A stretch of DNA of 64,000 nucleotides from Streptosporangium violaceochromogenes. Lineage in GTDB: Bacteria > Actinomycetota > Actinomycetes > Streptosporangiales > Streptosporangiaceae. Shown piece by piece: positions 16,083-25,106 of the stretch; position 1 is the stretch's first letter, and each line of letters opens with the position of its first letter. The stretch spans positions 1 through 64,000 of the forward strand of contig NZ_BNBB01000025.1 in NCBI RefSeq assembly GCF_014654615.1, written 5' to 3'. Position numbers and translations under genes: made by a program. The notes under the pieces are model-generated. The model searched no databases. It was not told where the DNA came from and was given only the letters and a program-made list of their open reading frames with translations.

Positions 16083-16267
16083 GCCCGGCATCGGAACCTG
16101 AGGGTCCGCGGGACAGCGTGATCTCCGCGACGTCGAAGGGATCGCTCCGCGCCGCCGGGGGCCGGTTGAGGGCGCCCGGCGGCCGGCCGCCGACGCGAAG
16201 GGACCGTGACCGCCGCAGGCCGCAGGCCGTGAAAACGAAGCACAGCAGAACCTCTGAAGGTGATCGC

Positions 16268-17350
16268 TTGAGATCGTCATGTGCCCGGCGCCCGCGTGTG
16301 CCGCGTGCCGCCGCCGGCCCCGTGATCCTCGCCGTCCTCGCGCTCGTCGCCGGGGCGGGCACCGCGGCCCCAGCCCGCGCGGGCGGCCCCCTGAGGGACG
16401 GTAATCCGTTCGGGCTCAGGCCGTCGCCGGCCTCGGCCGGTCAGGCGCGCTCGTACTTCGATCTGACCGTGCCCCCCGGCAGGACGACCCGGGACACGGC
16501 GATCATCAGCAATCCGGGATCCAGGACGCAGCAGCTGAAGATCAGCGTCTCCAGCGGCGTCACCGCGGCGAACTCGGGCTCCGCGTATCAAAGCGCCCCC
16601 GAGAAATGCGCCGGCGCCGGCTGCTGGGTCACCGGACTGCCCTCCACGGTCACTCTGGCCCCCGGCGAACGCAGGTCCCTGACGTTCCGGGTCCATGTTC
16701 CCGACGACGCCCGGCCGGCGCAGTACCTCGCCGGCATCACGGCCGAACCCGCCGTCCGGCCCAGCGCGGCCCGGGTCGGCGCGAACGACCGGGCGTCGGC
16801 CAAAGCGATCATCATCAAGCAGGTGACCGTGGGGGTCGCCGTCACCGTCGGCACGCTCTCCCGGATGAAGACGGCCCTGGCGGTCTCATCGGTCTCGGGC
16901 GGCTGGGTCGGAGCCACCCCGCGCCTGTCCGTCTCGGTGCGCAATCCCGGCCAGACGTTCACCAGGGCCACCGGAAGCGTCTCCTGCGAGGTGGACGACA
17001 GGGCCCGTTCCTACGCCGTCACCATGGGAACGGTCCTGCCCGGCACCGGCGCGGTACTCCCGGTCAACGCCCGGGGCCTGAGCGGCGGCTCCCTGCCGTG
17101 CACGGTCCGGCTACGCACCGGCACCGGCCCCGCGGCCGTCTGGTCCGGCACCGTGGAACTGCCGTCCCGGACCCCGAAGAAGATCGTCCACATCGGCGAG
17201 GGCGCGTACGCCGAGCTTCCGGAGAGCACCGTCCCCCTCTGGGCCGTCGCGCTCATGGCGGTCGGAGCGTTGACCCTCACGGCGTTGCCGGCGTTGCTGG
17301 TCCTGCGGCGGAGGCGGCGGCGCGCGACCGCTCCACCGGAGAAGGGCTGA
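16268..17350 (+). CDS. DUF916/WxLIP-like cell-surface protein with C-terminal membrane anchor
   Basis: 360 aa from TTG 16268 (GAAGG 7 nt upstream); a GTG at 16229 would add 13 residues but has no ribosome site. Order: signal sequence (PVILAVLALVAGAGTAAPARA), an N-terminal immunoglobulin-like domain typical of DUF916 proteins (RSYFDLTVPPGRTTRDTAII, then LAPGERRSLTFRVHVPDDA), a second beta domain, one membrane segment (LWAVALMAVGALTLTALPAL) and a short Arg-rich cytosolic tail. In Gram-positive bacteria such proteins hold WxL partners on the surface. It follows the WxL-like gene by 185 nt on the same strand. Confidence 0.65.
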   Translation: MRSSCARRPRVPRAAAGPVILAVLALVAGAGTAAPARAGGPLRDGNPFGLRPSPASAGQARSYFDLTVPPGRTTRDTAIISNPGSRTQQLKISVSSGVTAANSGSAYQSAPEKCAGAGCWVTGLPSTVTLAPGERRSLTFRVHVPDDARPAQYLAGITAEPAVRPSAARVGANDRASAKAIIIKQVTVGVAVTVGTLSRMKTALAVSSVSGGWVGATPRLSVSVRNPGQTFTRATGSVSCEVDDRARSYAVTMGTVLPGTGAVLPVNARGLSGGSLPCTVRLRTGTGPAAVWSGTVELPSRTPKKIVHIGEGAYAELPESTVPLWAVALMAVGALTLTALPALLVLRRRRRRATAPPEKG

Positions 17351-17457
17351 CAGCGTGGCCCGCTGAGCGCGAGCACGACGCAGCCTCAAAAGCCCGCCAC
17401 CCGGCTTGATCACCGAGCCGTTCTCGGTTCCCGGGTCCGCACGCCGGCCGGCACCCG

Positions 17458-18885
17458 CTAGGCGGGCGGGATGTTGGCGTTGAGCCGGAACAGGTTGTGC
17501 GGGTCGTATCGCCTCTTGACCTCGGCGAGCCGCCGGAGGTTCTCCCCGAAGGCCGCCGGGAGGAGTCCCGGCTCCCGCTCCGGCGCGTCGCCGTCGAAGT
17601 TCAGGTACGTGCCCCCGGTCGAGAACTCCTCGGCCCGGCCGACGACGTCCCGCACCCAGGCGATGTGACGCGCCGTGTCGTGCTGGTCGACCCAGTTGCC
17701 GTCCACGCTGAGCACGCTGTGCGCGCCGCGGTCGCCGAACGCCGTGTCACGCGGGCCCACGCGGCTCACCGCCCCGCCGAGCAGCGGAACGTGGATCATG
17801 CTCTCCGGTGTGGCGCGCGCGAGCCCGCATCCCACGATCAGATCCGCCGCCCGGTCGTCCGGCCTCCTCATGAACAGGGACTTCCAGTAACTGGCCAGCG
17901 CCCCCTTCGCGAAGAAGAAGTCGAAGGCCGACTGGAACACGCGGTAGGGCAGGGCGGCGCTCATGTCGGCGAGCGGGGTGCCGAACCGGCGAACCGGCCG
18001 GAGGACCTCCTCCCCTTTCTCCGGTGGACCGGCGTACACGGCACCGGTGATGAGCACCTGCCGGCCGTGGGCCTGCGGCGGCATGTGGGGGTCCTTCGGC
18101 ACCGTCCAGAACATGGCCCGGGTGGTGACCTCGTCGGGCACCGTGTCCGCCCAGTCACGCCAGGCCCGGAAGACCCCGCCGGGATCGTCGGCGTACATCG
18201 GCACCGCGCACATGACGACCGGTCCGAGGGGGCGGGCGGTGAACTCGAAGGAGGTCACCACGCCGAAGTTGCCGCCGCCGCCGCGCAGCGCCCACAGCAG
18301 GTCTCCGTTCTCCCACCCGCTCACCCGCAGCGGCCGGCCGTCGGCGGTGACGATCTCGACCCCCCGCAGGTTGTCGCAGGCCAGTCCGTACTTACGGTGC
18401 AGCCACCCGATCCCGCCGCCCAGTGTGAGCCCGGCGACACCGGTCGTGGAGACGATGCCCCCCGGAACGGCGAGGCCGAAGAGCTGGGTTTCGCGGTCGA
18501 CGTCCCCCCAGGTCGCACCGCCCTGCACGCGGACCACCCGGGAGCCGGGGTCGACCTGGACACCGCGCATCCCGGACAGGTCGATCAGCAGGCCGCGGCT
18601 GGGGACACTGTGGCCCGCGACGCTGTGGCCGCCCCCGCGTACCGCCGTCAGCAGGTCGCGTTCGCGGGCCAGCCCGACGGCGCCGACGACGTCCGCGGTG
18701 CCCGAGCACCGCACGATGAGGGCGGGCCGGCGGTCGATCAGCCCGTTCTGCGCCGCCCGCGCCTCGTCGTAGCCGTCGTCCCGTTGTGTGATCACACGAC
18801 CGCGGAACGTCTCCCGGAGTTCTCCGAGTTCCTCGTCGCTCAGCGTGGTGGTCCCTCCCGTGAGGGTCTCGACCTCGACCGGCAT
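17458..18885 (-). CDS. FAD-linked oxidoreductase, berberine-bridge-enzyme type
   Basis: 475 aa from ATG 18885 (GGGGGAGAA 6 nt upstream); longer starts add only low-quality sequence. Residues about 35-205 form the FAD-binding (PCMH-type) domain with RGGGHSVAGHS (His for covalent FAD) and YGLACDNL (the matching Cys of bicovalently flavinylated members). The C-terminal BBE segment ends YLNFDGD...KRRYDPHNLFRLNANIPP. Family members oxidise sugars, alkaloids or tailor antibiotics; the substrate cannot be told. No Tat/Sec signal is evident. It is convergent to the DUF916-like gene. Confidence 0.9.
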   Translation of the reverse strand: MPVEVETLTGGTTTLSDEELGELRETFRGRVITQRDDGYDEARAAQNGLIDRRPALIVRCSGTADVVGAVGLARERDLLTAVRGGGHSVAGHSVPSRGLLIDLSGMRGVQVDPGSRVVRVQGGATWGDVDRETQLFGLAVPGGIVSTTGVAGLTLGGGIGWLHRKYGLACDNLRGVEIVTADGRPLRVSGWENGDLLWALRGGGGNFGVVTSFEFTARPLGPVVMCAVPMYADDPGGVFRAWRDWADTVPDEVTTRAMFWTVPKDPHMPPQAHGRQVLITGAVYAGPPEKGEEVLRPVRRFGTPLADMSAALPYRVFQSAFDFFFAKGALASYWKSLFMRRPDDRAADLIVGCGLARATPESMIHVPLLGGAVSRVGPRDTAFGDRGAHSVLSVDGNWVDQHDTARHIAWVRDVVGRAEEFSTGGTYLNFDGDAPEREPGLLPAAFGENLRRLAEVKRRYDPHNLFRLNANIPPA

Positions 18886-19091
18886 CGGCTTCTCCCCCCG
18901 TCGGCGGGCGTACCCGCGATGCGGGGACGTCCGCCCGCATGTCGAAAGGCCGGCGGGTCCCCCGTTGACGTTCACCGAAACTCATCGAAAGGCGGGCGCG
19001 AAGCGCGCGTGGGGGCATCGGGGCGCGGCATCCCGGCCACCGTGAGCGAGCGGCCGGGGCGATCGCGACGCCCCCCTCCTGCCAGGGTACG

Positions 19092-19127
19092 CCTGCCGGG
19101 CGCGCCTCCCGCGGCGCACCCGGCAGG
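19092..19127 (-). terminator. Terminator hairpin after the HelD gene
   Basis: CCTGCCGGG / CCCGGCAGG, a perfect 9-bp stem with an 18-nt loop, 15 nt past the stop codon. Confidence 0.6.
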
Positions 19128-19141
19128 GTTCCGGCACCCGT

Positions 19142-21571
19142 TCAGCGCCCGCGTTCGGCCAGGTGCCCGAGCACCTCGGGGACCGGCCCCGGGTGCAGGA
19201 CCGCGAGGCGCCGGACGGCGCGGGTCAGGGCCACGTAAAGGTCGTTGAGGCCGCGCGGGGAGGACTCCAGCACGGCCCGCGGATCGACCAGCACCACCGA
19301 GTCGAACTCCAGCCCCTTGGCCTGGCGGGCCGTCAGCACCACGACGCGCCGTTCGAGATCGGGGCCGGTGCCCCAGGAGACGTCGGGGACGGCGGCGCGG
19401 ACGGCCTCGGCCAGGCGCGCCAGATCCGGCCGCGGCACGATCACCGCCACCCGGCCGTCCCCGGCCTCCCGCACCTCCTCGGCCGCCAGCGCGGCGAGCC
19501 GGGCGGGAAGGCCGGGCGGGGGAACCTCCTCGCGCCACGGCGGGACACCGCCGTCACGAACCGCGCGCGCGGGCTCCAGCTCGGCGTGGATCGCCGCGAG
19601 CACCCGGTCGGAGGCGGACATGATCTCCACCGGGGTCCGGTAGTTGACGGTGAGCCGCTCCAGCCGCCAGCGCGTCCCGAAGAACGGCTCCAGTGCCCGC
19701 GACCACGAGGTCGCCTCCGCCGTCTCGCTCGCCTGGGCCATGTCGCCGACCACGGTGAAGGAGCGCGTGGGGCAGCGCCGGGTGAGCAGCCGCCAGGCCA
19801 TCGGCGACACCTCCTGCGCCTCGTCGACGATCACGTGCCCGAAGGCCCACGTGCGGTCCGCCGCCGCCCGTTCGGCGATCGTCCGCAGGTCCGCCTCCTC
19901 GTGCCGCTCGGCGAACCGCTCGGCGTCCAGCAGATCGGCCGCGTTCAGCCCCTCCGCCTCGTCCGGGTCCTCGTCCTCGCCCGCCCGTGAGCCGCGGGCG
20001 ATGTCCAGCACGCCCTGGGCGTACGCGACGCGCTCGGCGTGCTCGCGGGACAGCCGTTCCCGCTCGGCGCGGCGGTCGACGCCGAGCAGTTCCGCCGCCT
20101 CGTCGAGCAGCGGGACGTCGGCGGGCGTCCAGCCGCCGCCGGGGGCGCGCCGCAGCAGCTCCCGGTCGGCGGCCGGCAGCCGCCCCGCCGCCTCGGCGAG
20201 GCGGCCGGCATCGGCGAACAGCTCCTCCAGCAGCCGCTGCGGCGTCAGCGAGGGCCACAGCCGCTCCAGCAGCCTCCGCACGGCGGGGTGGCGGGGCAGT
20301 GCCTCCCGCCAGCTCTTCTCCGCCTCCGCGAACTCGGCGCGCGCCTGCTCCTCCGGGTCCACCTCCGGCGCGTCCCCGCCGAACATGCCGCCGAGATCCT
20401 CGGCCACGGCGCGGTCCAGCACGCCGACGTCGATCCGGTCGGCCAGCTCCTCCTCGAAACGCGCCTCAAGGGCGGCGACCACCCCCGCCATGCGACGGGC
20501 CAGTTCCTCGATGACGGCCCGCCAGAAGACCGGGCGGGCGAGGTTGTGCGGGAGCATGGTCGCCCGGGCGCGCTCGGCCGCACCGGCCAGCGTCTCGGGC
20601 TCCAGGCGCAGCCGCTCCCCGTCGATCACCACCTCCACCGGCCCCCTCACCACCGCCTGGCGGGCCCGTACCGCCTCGGCCACCACGTCGGCCATCACCA
20701 GCCGCCCCTTGACCGCCGCCACCGCTCCGGGCTCCTCCCTCCGGGCCGACACGCCGGGGAACAGCTCTCCCACGGTGGCCAGCAGCACGCCGGTCTCGCC
20801 GAGGCCGGGCAGCACCTGGCCGATGTAGCCGAGGAACACCGGGTTGGGGCCGACCACCAGGACCCCGCGCTCGTTCAGGCGCGGGTGGGTGTAGAGGAGG
20901 TAGGCCGCGCGGTGCAGGGCGACGACGGTCTTGCCGGTGCCCGGGCCGCCCTGCACCACCAGCACCCCGGCGTGCGGGGAGCGGATGATCCGGTCCTGCT
21001 CGGCCTGCAGCGTGGCGACGACGTCCCGCATACGGCCGGTCCGCTCGGCCCGCAGCGCCGCCAGCAGCGCGGCCTCACCGCACAGCGCGACGTCCCCGGG
21101 CACGGGCGCGCTGCCGTCCAGCAGCTCGTCGTCCAGCCGGATCACCCTGCGGTCGCGGGTGTGCAGATGCCGCCGTAGCCGGATGTTCTGCGGCGCGGCG
21201 GCGGTGGCGGTGTAGAACGGGCGCGCGGCAGGGGCACGCCAGTCGATCAGCAGGGGGTCGTCGTCCGGTTCCGCGCCACGCACCCCGATCCGGCCGAGAT
21301 AGCGGCGATCGCCGTCCGCCGAGTCCAGGCGCCCGAAACACAGCCCGCGCTCGGCGGCCTCGGCGGCGGCGAGCTGCCGGCTCAACCGGCTCACCGCCGC
21401 GCCGCGCTCGGCCTGCGCCTGGGCCGTACCGGCCTGCTCGCGCAGCACGCCGGCCAGTTCCCGCCGCAGTTTCTCGCGGCGGGCGTCCACACGGGAGTAC
21501 AGCAGCGTCAGGTATGCCTGTTCGTGCTCCGTTTCCGATCGTTCGGACCGCGGCGGCGGGGAAAGGGACAA
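19142..21571 (-). CDS. helD: HelD-family RNA polymerase recycling/rescue ATPase
   Basis: 809-aa superfamily 1 motor. An N-terminal coiled arm (about residues 15-80: EHEQAYLTLLYSRVDARREK..., Ala/Arg/Glu-rich) reaches into the RNA polymerase secondary channel in HelD structures. Then come the split ATPase: Walker A GGPGTGKT near residue 210, Walker B VIVDEAQEVS, motif IV NYRTPVE and motif VI DLYVALTRAVRRL. HelD strips RNA polymerase from DNA using ATP; the actinomycete HelR relatives also protect it from rifampicin. The start is TTG at 21571 with GGAG 6-7 nt upstream. A 350-nt leader separates it from a strong-looking promoter, hinting at post-initiation control. Confidence 0.88.
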   Translation of the reverse strand: MSLSPPPRSERSETEHEQAYLTLLYSRVDARREKLRRELAGVLREQAGTAQAQAERGAAVSRLSRQLAAAEAAERGLCFGRLDSADGDRRYLGRIGVRGAEPDDDPLLIDWRAPAARPFYTATAAAPQNIRLRRHLHTRDRRVIRLDDELLDGSAPVPGDVALCGEAALLAALRAERTGRMRDVVATLQAEQDRIIRSPHAGVLVVQGGPGTGKTVVALHRAAYLLYTHPRLNERGVLVVGPNPVFLGYIGQVLPGLGETGVLLATVGELFPGVSARREEPGAVAAVKGRLVMADVVAEAVRARQAVVRGPVEVVIDGERLRLEPETLAGAAERARATMLPHNLARPVFWRAVIEELARRMAGVVAALEARFEEELADRIDVGVLDRAVAEDLGGMFGGDAPEVDPEEQARAEFAEAEKSWREALPRHPAVRRLLERLWPSLTPQRLLEELFADAGRLAEAAGRLPAADRELLRRAPGGGWTPADVPLLDEAAELLGVDRRAERERLSREHAERVAYAQGVLDIARGSRAGEDEDPDEAEGLNAADLLDAERFAERHEEADLRTIAERAAADRTWAFGHVIVDEAQEVSPMAWRLLTRRCPTRSFTVVGDMAQASETAEATSWSRALEPFFGTRWRLERLTVNYRTPVEIMSASDRVLAAIHAELEPARAVRDGGVPPWREEVPPPGLPARLAALAAEEVREAGDGRVAVIVPRPDLARLAEAVRAAVPDVSWGTGPDLERRVVVLTARQAKGLEFDSVVLVDPRAVLESSPRGLNDLYVALTRAVRRLAVLHPGPVPEVLGHLAERGR

Positions 21572-22140
21572 GTTCGCTCCAAGAAGGAAAGAAGTGACAG
21601 CGGCGCTCGCGCGGTGTCACCACGGTGTCGCGGGTGAGAGCGGCCGGCCCGCACGGGGCACGCGCCGACCTCGCGGGCGGGCCCCGTGACATGCCGGTAC
21701 GGTCCCCGGTGCCGTCCGTCCGGACCACGCCGAGGGTGAAACGGGGAAGGCCCCCGCCGGGCGAACGGCGAAGGCGGGCCGGACAACCGTGGGATCACGG
21801 CCCCCGGAGGCGCCGTGACGGTTTTTCCGGCACCCCGAAGAGCACGCGCGAGAAAAGACATGGATCGTGCGGCGTAACGGATCGCGACTCCCCGGAAGAC
21901 GCCTATGGCCGCCCATGAACCATGAAGTCTCTTCTCTTATCAAACCTGCCATCTCATGTCAAGTCACCTATCGACCCCGTCCGGGGCCCCGGGGCCTCCG
22001 GTGAGGATTTCCCCGCCTTTCCCTTGACCGGCTGCCATCGATACTGAAAAAGAGTACAAATAGACATATACCCCAGATGGCCAGGTACCACCCGGCGAGG
22101 GCCGTAACCCCGCGGTGAACGCGGCGGGAAACGAGGTGAC
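21572..22140. other. Divergent intergenic region: helD leader and amidase upstream region
   Basis: 569 bases without a gene. The half nearer helD is GC-rich with several hairpins on the minus strand, for example TCACGGC...GCCGTGA and a large GGCC..GGCC structure. The half nearer the amidase is AT-richer and holds the helD promoter at 21934-21962. The plus-strand promoter of the amidase was not identified. Confidence 0.5.
21934..21962 (-). promoter_or_regulatory. Strong sigma-70-type promoter for helD
   Basis: On the minus strand: TTGACA (perfect -35, 21962-21957), 17-bp spacer, TAAGAG (-10, 21939-21934). Transcription would start near 21927, giving a leader of about 355 nt before the TTG start. 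Confidence 0.6.
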
Positions 22141-23241
22141 ATGGAAGACGACGGCAAAAGACGTGTCGTCGAGGCGCTGGACCGGATCGACCCCTCGCTC
22201 GGTGCCTTCATCACGGTCGACGCCGACGCCGCCCTCCGGCAGGCCGCCCGCGCCCCGGCCGGCCGGCTGTCCGGCGTGCCGATCGCCGTCAAGGACATCG
22301 TCGACGTCGCGGGGACGCGCACGACCTACGGGTCCGCGCGATTCGCCGACCATGTTCCGAAGCGGACCGCGCCCGCGGTCGCGGCGCTGTGCGCCGAGGG
22401 CGCGGTGGTGATCGGAAAGACCAACCTGCAGGAGTTCGCCTGCGGCGTCACCGGCTACAACCCGCACTACGGGCCGACGCTCAACCCCGCCGACCGCTCG
22501 CGCACGGCGGCGGGCTCCAGCGGCGGCAGCGCGGCGGCGGTGGCCTCGGGGGTGTGCCGGATCGCCGTGGGCACCGACACGAGCGGATCGGTGCGCCTGC
22601 CCGCGGCGAGCTGCGGGATCTGGGGCTTCAAGTGCGCGGGCGGCACCGCCCTGCCGGGGGTCCATCCGCTCGCGCCGAGCTTCGACAGCCTCGGCTTCCT
22701 CACCGCCGGCCCCGACGACCTCGCGCTGGTGCTGGGCATCACCGAACTGCCCGCCCCGGGCACGGTGCGGGCCGGCTTCGCCGGTGTCGACCTGGAGGTC
22801 CCGGACCTGCCCGCCGAGCACTGGACGGTCTTCGCCGCGGAGACCTGGCAGGTCCACGGCCGTGCCGTCACCGACGACCCGGGCTCCTACGGCGCCGACG
22901 TGCGGGCGCGGCTGCGCCCGCCCCAAGAGGACGTCGCCGCGGCACGCCGGGTGGAGGCGGCGTGGCGGCGACGCTACGCGGAGGCGGTCCGCGGCTACGA
23001 CGTCGTCGTCGACCTGGTGCTCGACGGCGCGGCGCCGCTGCTCGCCGACGCCGTACGCGACTACGAGCGCGGCGAGTCGCTCGTGCGCCGGCGGCTGATC
23101 AGGCACACGCCGGTCGCGAACGGCCTCGGCTGGCCCGCCCTGGCCTTCCCGACCGCCGAGGGGCCGCGCCAGGTGCTCGGGCCGCCCGGCAGCGAGGCGG
23201 CCCTGCTCGCCGTCGCGCGTGAGCTCAGCGCCCGCGACTGA
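22141..23241 (+). CDS. Amidase-signature-family hydrolase (short form)
   Basis: 366 aa, ATG with GAGGTG upstream. The full Ser-cisSer-Lys triad is present: Lys in VAVKDIVD-like IAVKDIVD (about residue 50), cis-Ser in AGSSGGSAAAVASG (about 124-137), nucleophile Ser in GTDTSGSVRLPA. The protein is about 100 residues shorter than typical GatA/amidase proteins; most of the variable C-terminal substrate region is trimmed. It hydrolyses a C-N bond; whether the substrate is an aryl-amide, nitrile-derived amide or allophanate cannot be said. It stands alone, divergent from helD. Confidence 0.85.
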   Translation: MEDDGKRRVVEALDRIDPSLGAFITVDADAALRQAARAPAGRLSGVPIAVKDIVDVAGTRTTYGSARFADHVPKRTAPAVAALCAEGAVVIGKTNLQEFACGVTGYNPHYGPTLNPADRSRTAAGSSGGSAAAVASGVCRIAVGTDTSGSVRLPAASCGIWGFKCAGGTALPGVHPLAPSFDSLGFLTAGPDDLALVLGITELPAPGTVRAGFAGVDLEVPDLPAEHWTVFAAETWQVHGRAVTDDPGSYGADVRARLRPPQEDVAAARRVEAAWRRRYAEAVRGYDVVVDLVLDGAAPLLADAVRDYERGESLVRRRLIRHTPVANGLGWPALAFPTAEGPRQVLGPPGSEAALLAVARELSARD

Positions 23242-23395
23242 CCTACCCGCGCGGCACGCCCAAGGTCTCCTCGCGGCCGGGAGATCCGGTGGGACCGCGC
23301 CCCGAGCGGGCGGAACCCCGCGCGTCCGGGGCACCCCCCGGCGGCCGGGCTTGCCGGCACCTCTTCCGGGGCCGGACAGTCGAACATCTGCTTGA

Positions 23396-24103
23396 ATGTC
23401 CGGCATGAACGTGACGGAGATCCTGGCGCGGGAACGGACCGTCGAGGGCCTGGACCTCTCGGGCGTGGCGCTGACCGGCCTGCTGGCGGCCGAGCCGTAC
23501 GTCTTCCGGGACTGCGACCTGACACGGGCCGACCTGAGCGAGGCCGACCTCGTGGAGCACACCTTCGAAAGGTGCGTGCTGGAGAAGGCCGACTTCCGGG
23601 GCGCCGACCTCGAAGGCGCCCGGTTCGACGGCGGGGGCGGGGCGGCGATCAGGTTCGACGGGGCCGAGCTGACCGACGCGGTCTTCACCGGCGCCGACCT
23701 GTCGGGCGCCCGGTTCGGCAACGCGCTCCTGACCGACACGCGCTTCACCGGCTGCCGGATGATCGGCGTCAGCCTGTCCGCCCCCCGGGGGACCTCCTTC
23801 CACCTGTCCCGCTGCAACCTCACGCTGGCCGACCTGTCGGGGTGTTCCTTCCGCAAGCAGGAGTTCGACGGCGTCCGGCTGGACGAGGCCAACCTCGCCG
23901 CCTGCGACTTCACCGGCGCCGTCTTCATCGACTGCCGGCTCATCCGCGCCAGGCTGGTCGACACCCGGTTCGCCGGCGCCGACCTTCGGGGAGCCGATCT
24001 CGGTGAGATCGACGACCGTCAGCTCCGCGCCCTCGCCGGCGCCGTCGTCAGCCCGGCCCAGGCGGCCTCCATCCTCGCCACCCGCGGGCTGACGGTGCTG
24101 TGA
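23396..24103 (+). CDS. Pentapeptide-repeat protein
   Basis: 235 aa built almost wholly of A(D/N)LXX repeats from about residue 35 to 205: CDLTRADLSEADL, ADFRGADLEGARF, AVFTGADLSGARF, ARLVDTRFAGADLRGADL. This predicts a right-handed quadrilateral beta-helix like MfpA, Qnr and McbG. Some such proteins mimic DNA and protect gyrase from quinolones or peptide toxins; many have unknown roles. A short helical C-terminal cap (QLRALAGAVVSPAQAASILA) follows. No ribosome site distinguishes ATG 23396 from ATG 23405. Confidence 0.85.
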   Translation: MSGMNVTEILARERTVEGLDLSGVALTGLLAAEPYVFRDCDLTRADLSEADLVEHTFERCVLEKADFRGADLEGARFDGGGGAAIRFDGAELTDAVFTGADLSGARFGNALLTDTRFTGCRMIGVSLSAPRGTSFHLSRCNLTLADLSGCSFRKQEFDGVRLDEANLAACDFTGAVFIDCRLIRARLVDTRFAGADLRGADLGEIDDRQLRALAGAVVSPAQAASILATRGLTVL

Positions 24104-24120
24104 CGGCGGCACCGGACGGC

Positions 24121-24987
24121 TCAGGCCCGGCGGGACGGCGCCACGGCGGGGGTCACGATCAGCGGGCAGGCGGCGTGGTGCAGCAGCGAGTGGCTCACCG
24201 AGCCCAGCATCAGCCCGGCCAGGTCGCCGCGCCCGCGTGATCCGACGACCAGCAGGCCGGCCTCGGCCGAGGCGTCCCGCAGGACGTCCACCGGGTGCCC
24301 GTACTCCAGTTGCTCGGTGACCTTGACGTCCGGGTAGCGCTCGCTCCAGCCCGCCAGGGCCTCGGCCAGCACACGCCGCTCGTCCTGGGCCGTCTCCTCC
24401 GCGTCCAGCATGGCGAACGGCCCGCCACCGGCGATGGGCTGGTTCCAGGCGTGGACCGCCCGAAGGCCGGTGCCGCGGAAGGACGCCTCGGCGAAGGCGA
24501 ACCCGACGGCGTCCGCGCCTGCCGCGGAGCCGTCGACGCCGACGACCACGTCGCCGCGCGACCGCTCGGACGGGCCGCGCACGACGGCGACCGGGCAGGT
24601 GGCGTGCCCGGCCACCCCCAGCGCGACCGACCCCAGCAGCATGCCCCGGAAGCCGCCCAGGCCGTGGCTGCCGACCACCAGCATCCACGCGTCCCTCGCG
24701 GCGTCCAGCAGAGCCGAGCGCGGGTCGCCGGGCAGCAGCGACGACTCCACCTCGACGCGGTCGTCCTCGCGGCGCGCCCGCTCCACCGCGTCGTTCAGCA
24801 CCGCCGTGGCCCCCTCGCGCATCCACCGGCCCACGTCCGCGTACGGGGCGTCCTCGGACGCCTCCAGCGGCCAGGCCGGCATGACGTGCGCGATCCGCAG
24901 CGTGGCACCGCGCAGCGCGGCCTCCCGTACGGCCCAGCTCACGGCCTCGAACCCCGCCTGTGATCCGTCGACTCCCACCAGAATCAT
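24121..24987 (-). CDS. Tandem universal stress protein (UspA domains x2)
   Basis: 288 aa from ATG 24987 with a textbook AAGGAGGG ribosome site. Two UspA domains: each begins ILVGVDGS / VVVGVDGS and ends with the ATP-binding signature G-x2-G-x9-G-S (VGSHGLGGFRGMLLGS; VGSRGRGDLAGLMLGS). ATP-binding tandem Usps are hallmark members of actinobacterial dormancy/hypoxia regulons. DosR-like boxes lie 55-90 nt upstream (25043-25076). Confidence 0.93.
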   Translation of the reverse strand: MILVGVDGSQAGFEAVSWAVREAALRGATLRIAHVMPAWPLEASEDAPYADVGRWMREGATAVLNDAVERARREDDRVEVESSLLPGDPRSALLDAARDAWMLVVGSHGLGGFRGMLLGSVALGVAGHATCPVAVVRGPSERSRGDVVVGVDGSAAGADAVGFAFAEASFRGTGLRAVHAWNQPIAGGGPFAMLDAEETAQDERRVLAEALAGWSERYPDVKVTEQLEYGHPVDVLRDASAEAGLLVVGSRGRGDLAGLMLGSVSHSLLHHAACPLIVTPAVAPSRRA

Positions 24988-25062
24988 GACGCCCTCCTTC
25001 TCGTAGCTCCATGAGACCGCCGAAGGAGGGCGGCGGAACACCGACGAAGGTCCTCCGCCGCC

Positions 25063-25076
25063 GGGACCTCCGGCCG
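25063..25076. promoter_or_regulatory. DosR/DevR-like box upstream of tandem Usp gene
   Basis: GGGACCTCCGGCCG. A weaker second copy lies at 25043-25056 (reverse strand reads AGGACCTTCGTC). Same 14-bp spacing of GGGAC and its complement as the DosR box core GGGACTWWAGTCCC. Both precede the minus-strand gene starting at 24987. Confidence 0.45.
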
Positions 25077-25106
25077 GGATGGGCCGCGGATCGGCCCCGC
25101 CGCCGC

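Noticed and set aside
21572..21960. Looked for a rifamycin-associated element (paired GGGGCTTGCGGCAAGGCCC-type repeat) before helD
   Set aside because: No sequence close to it was found in the leader or promoter.
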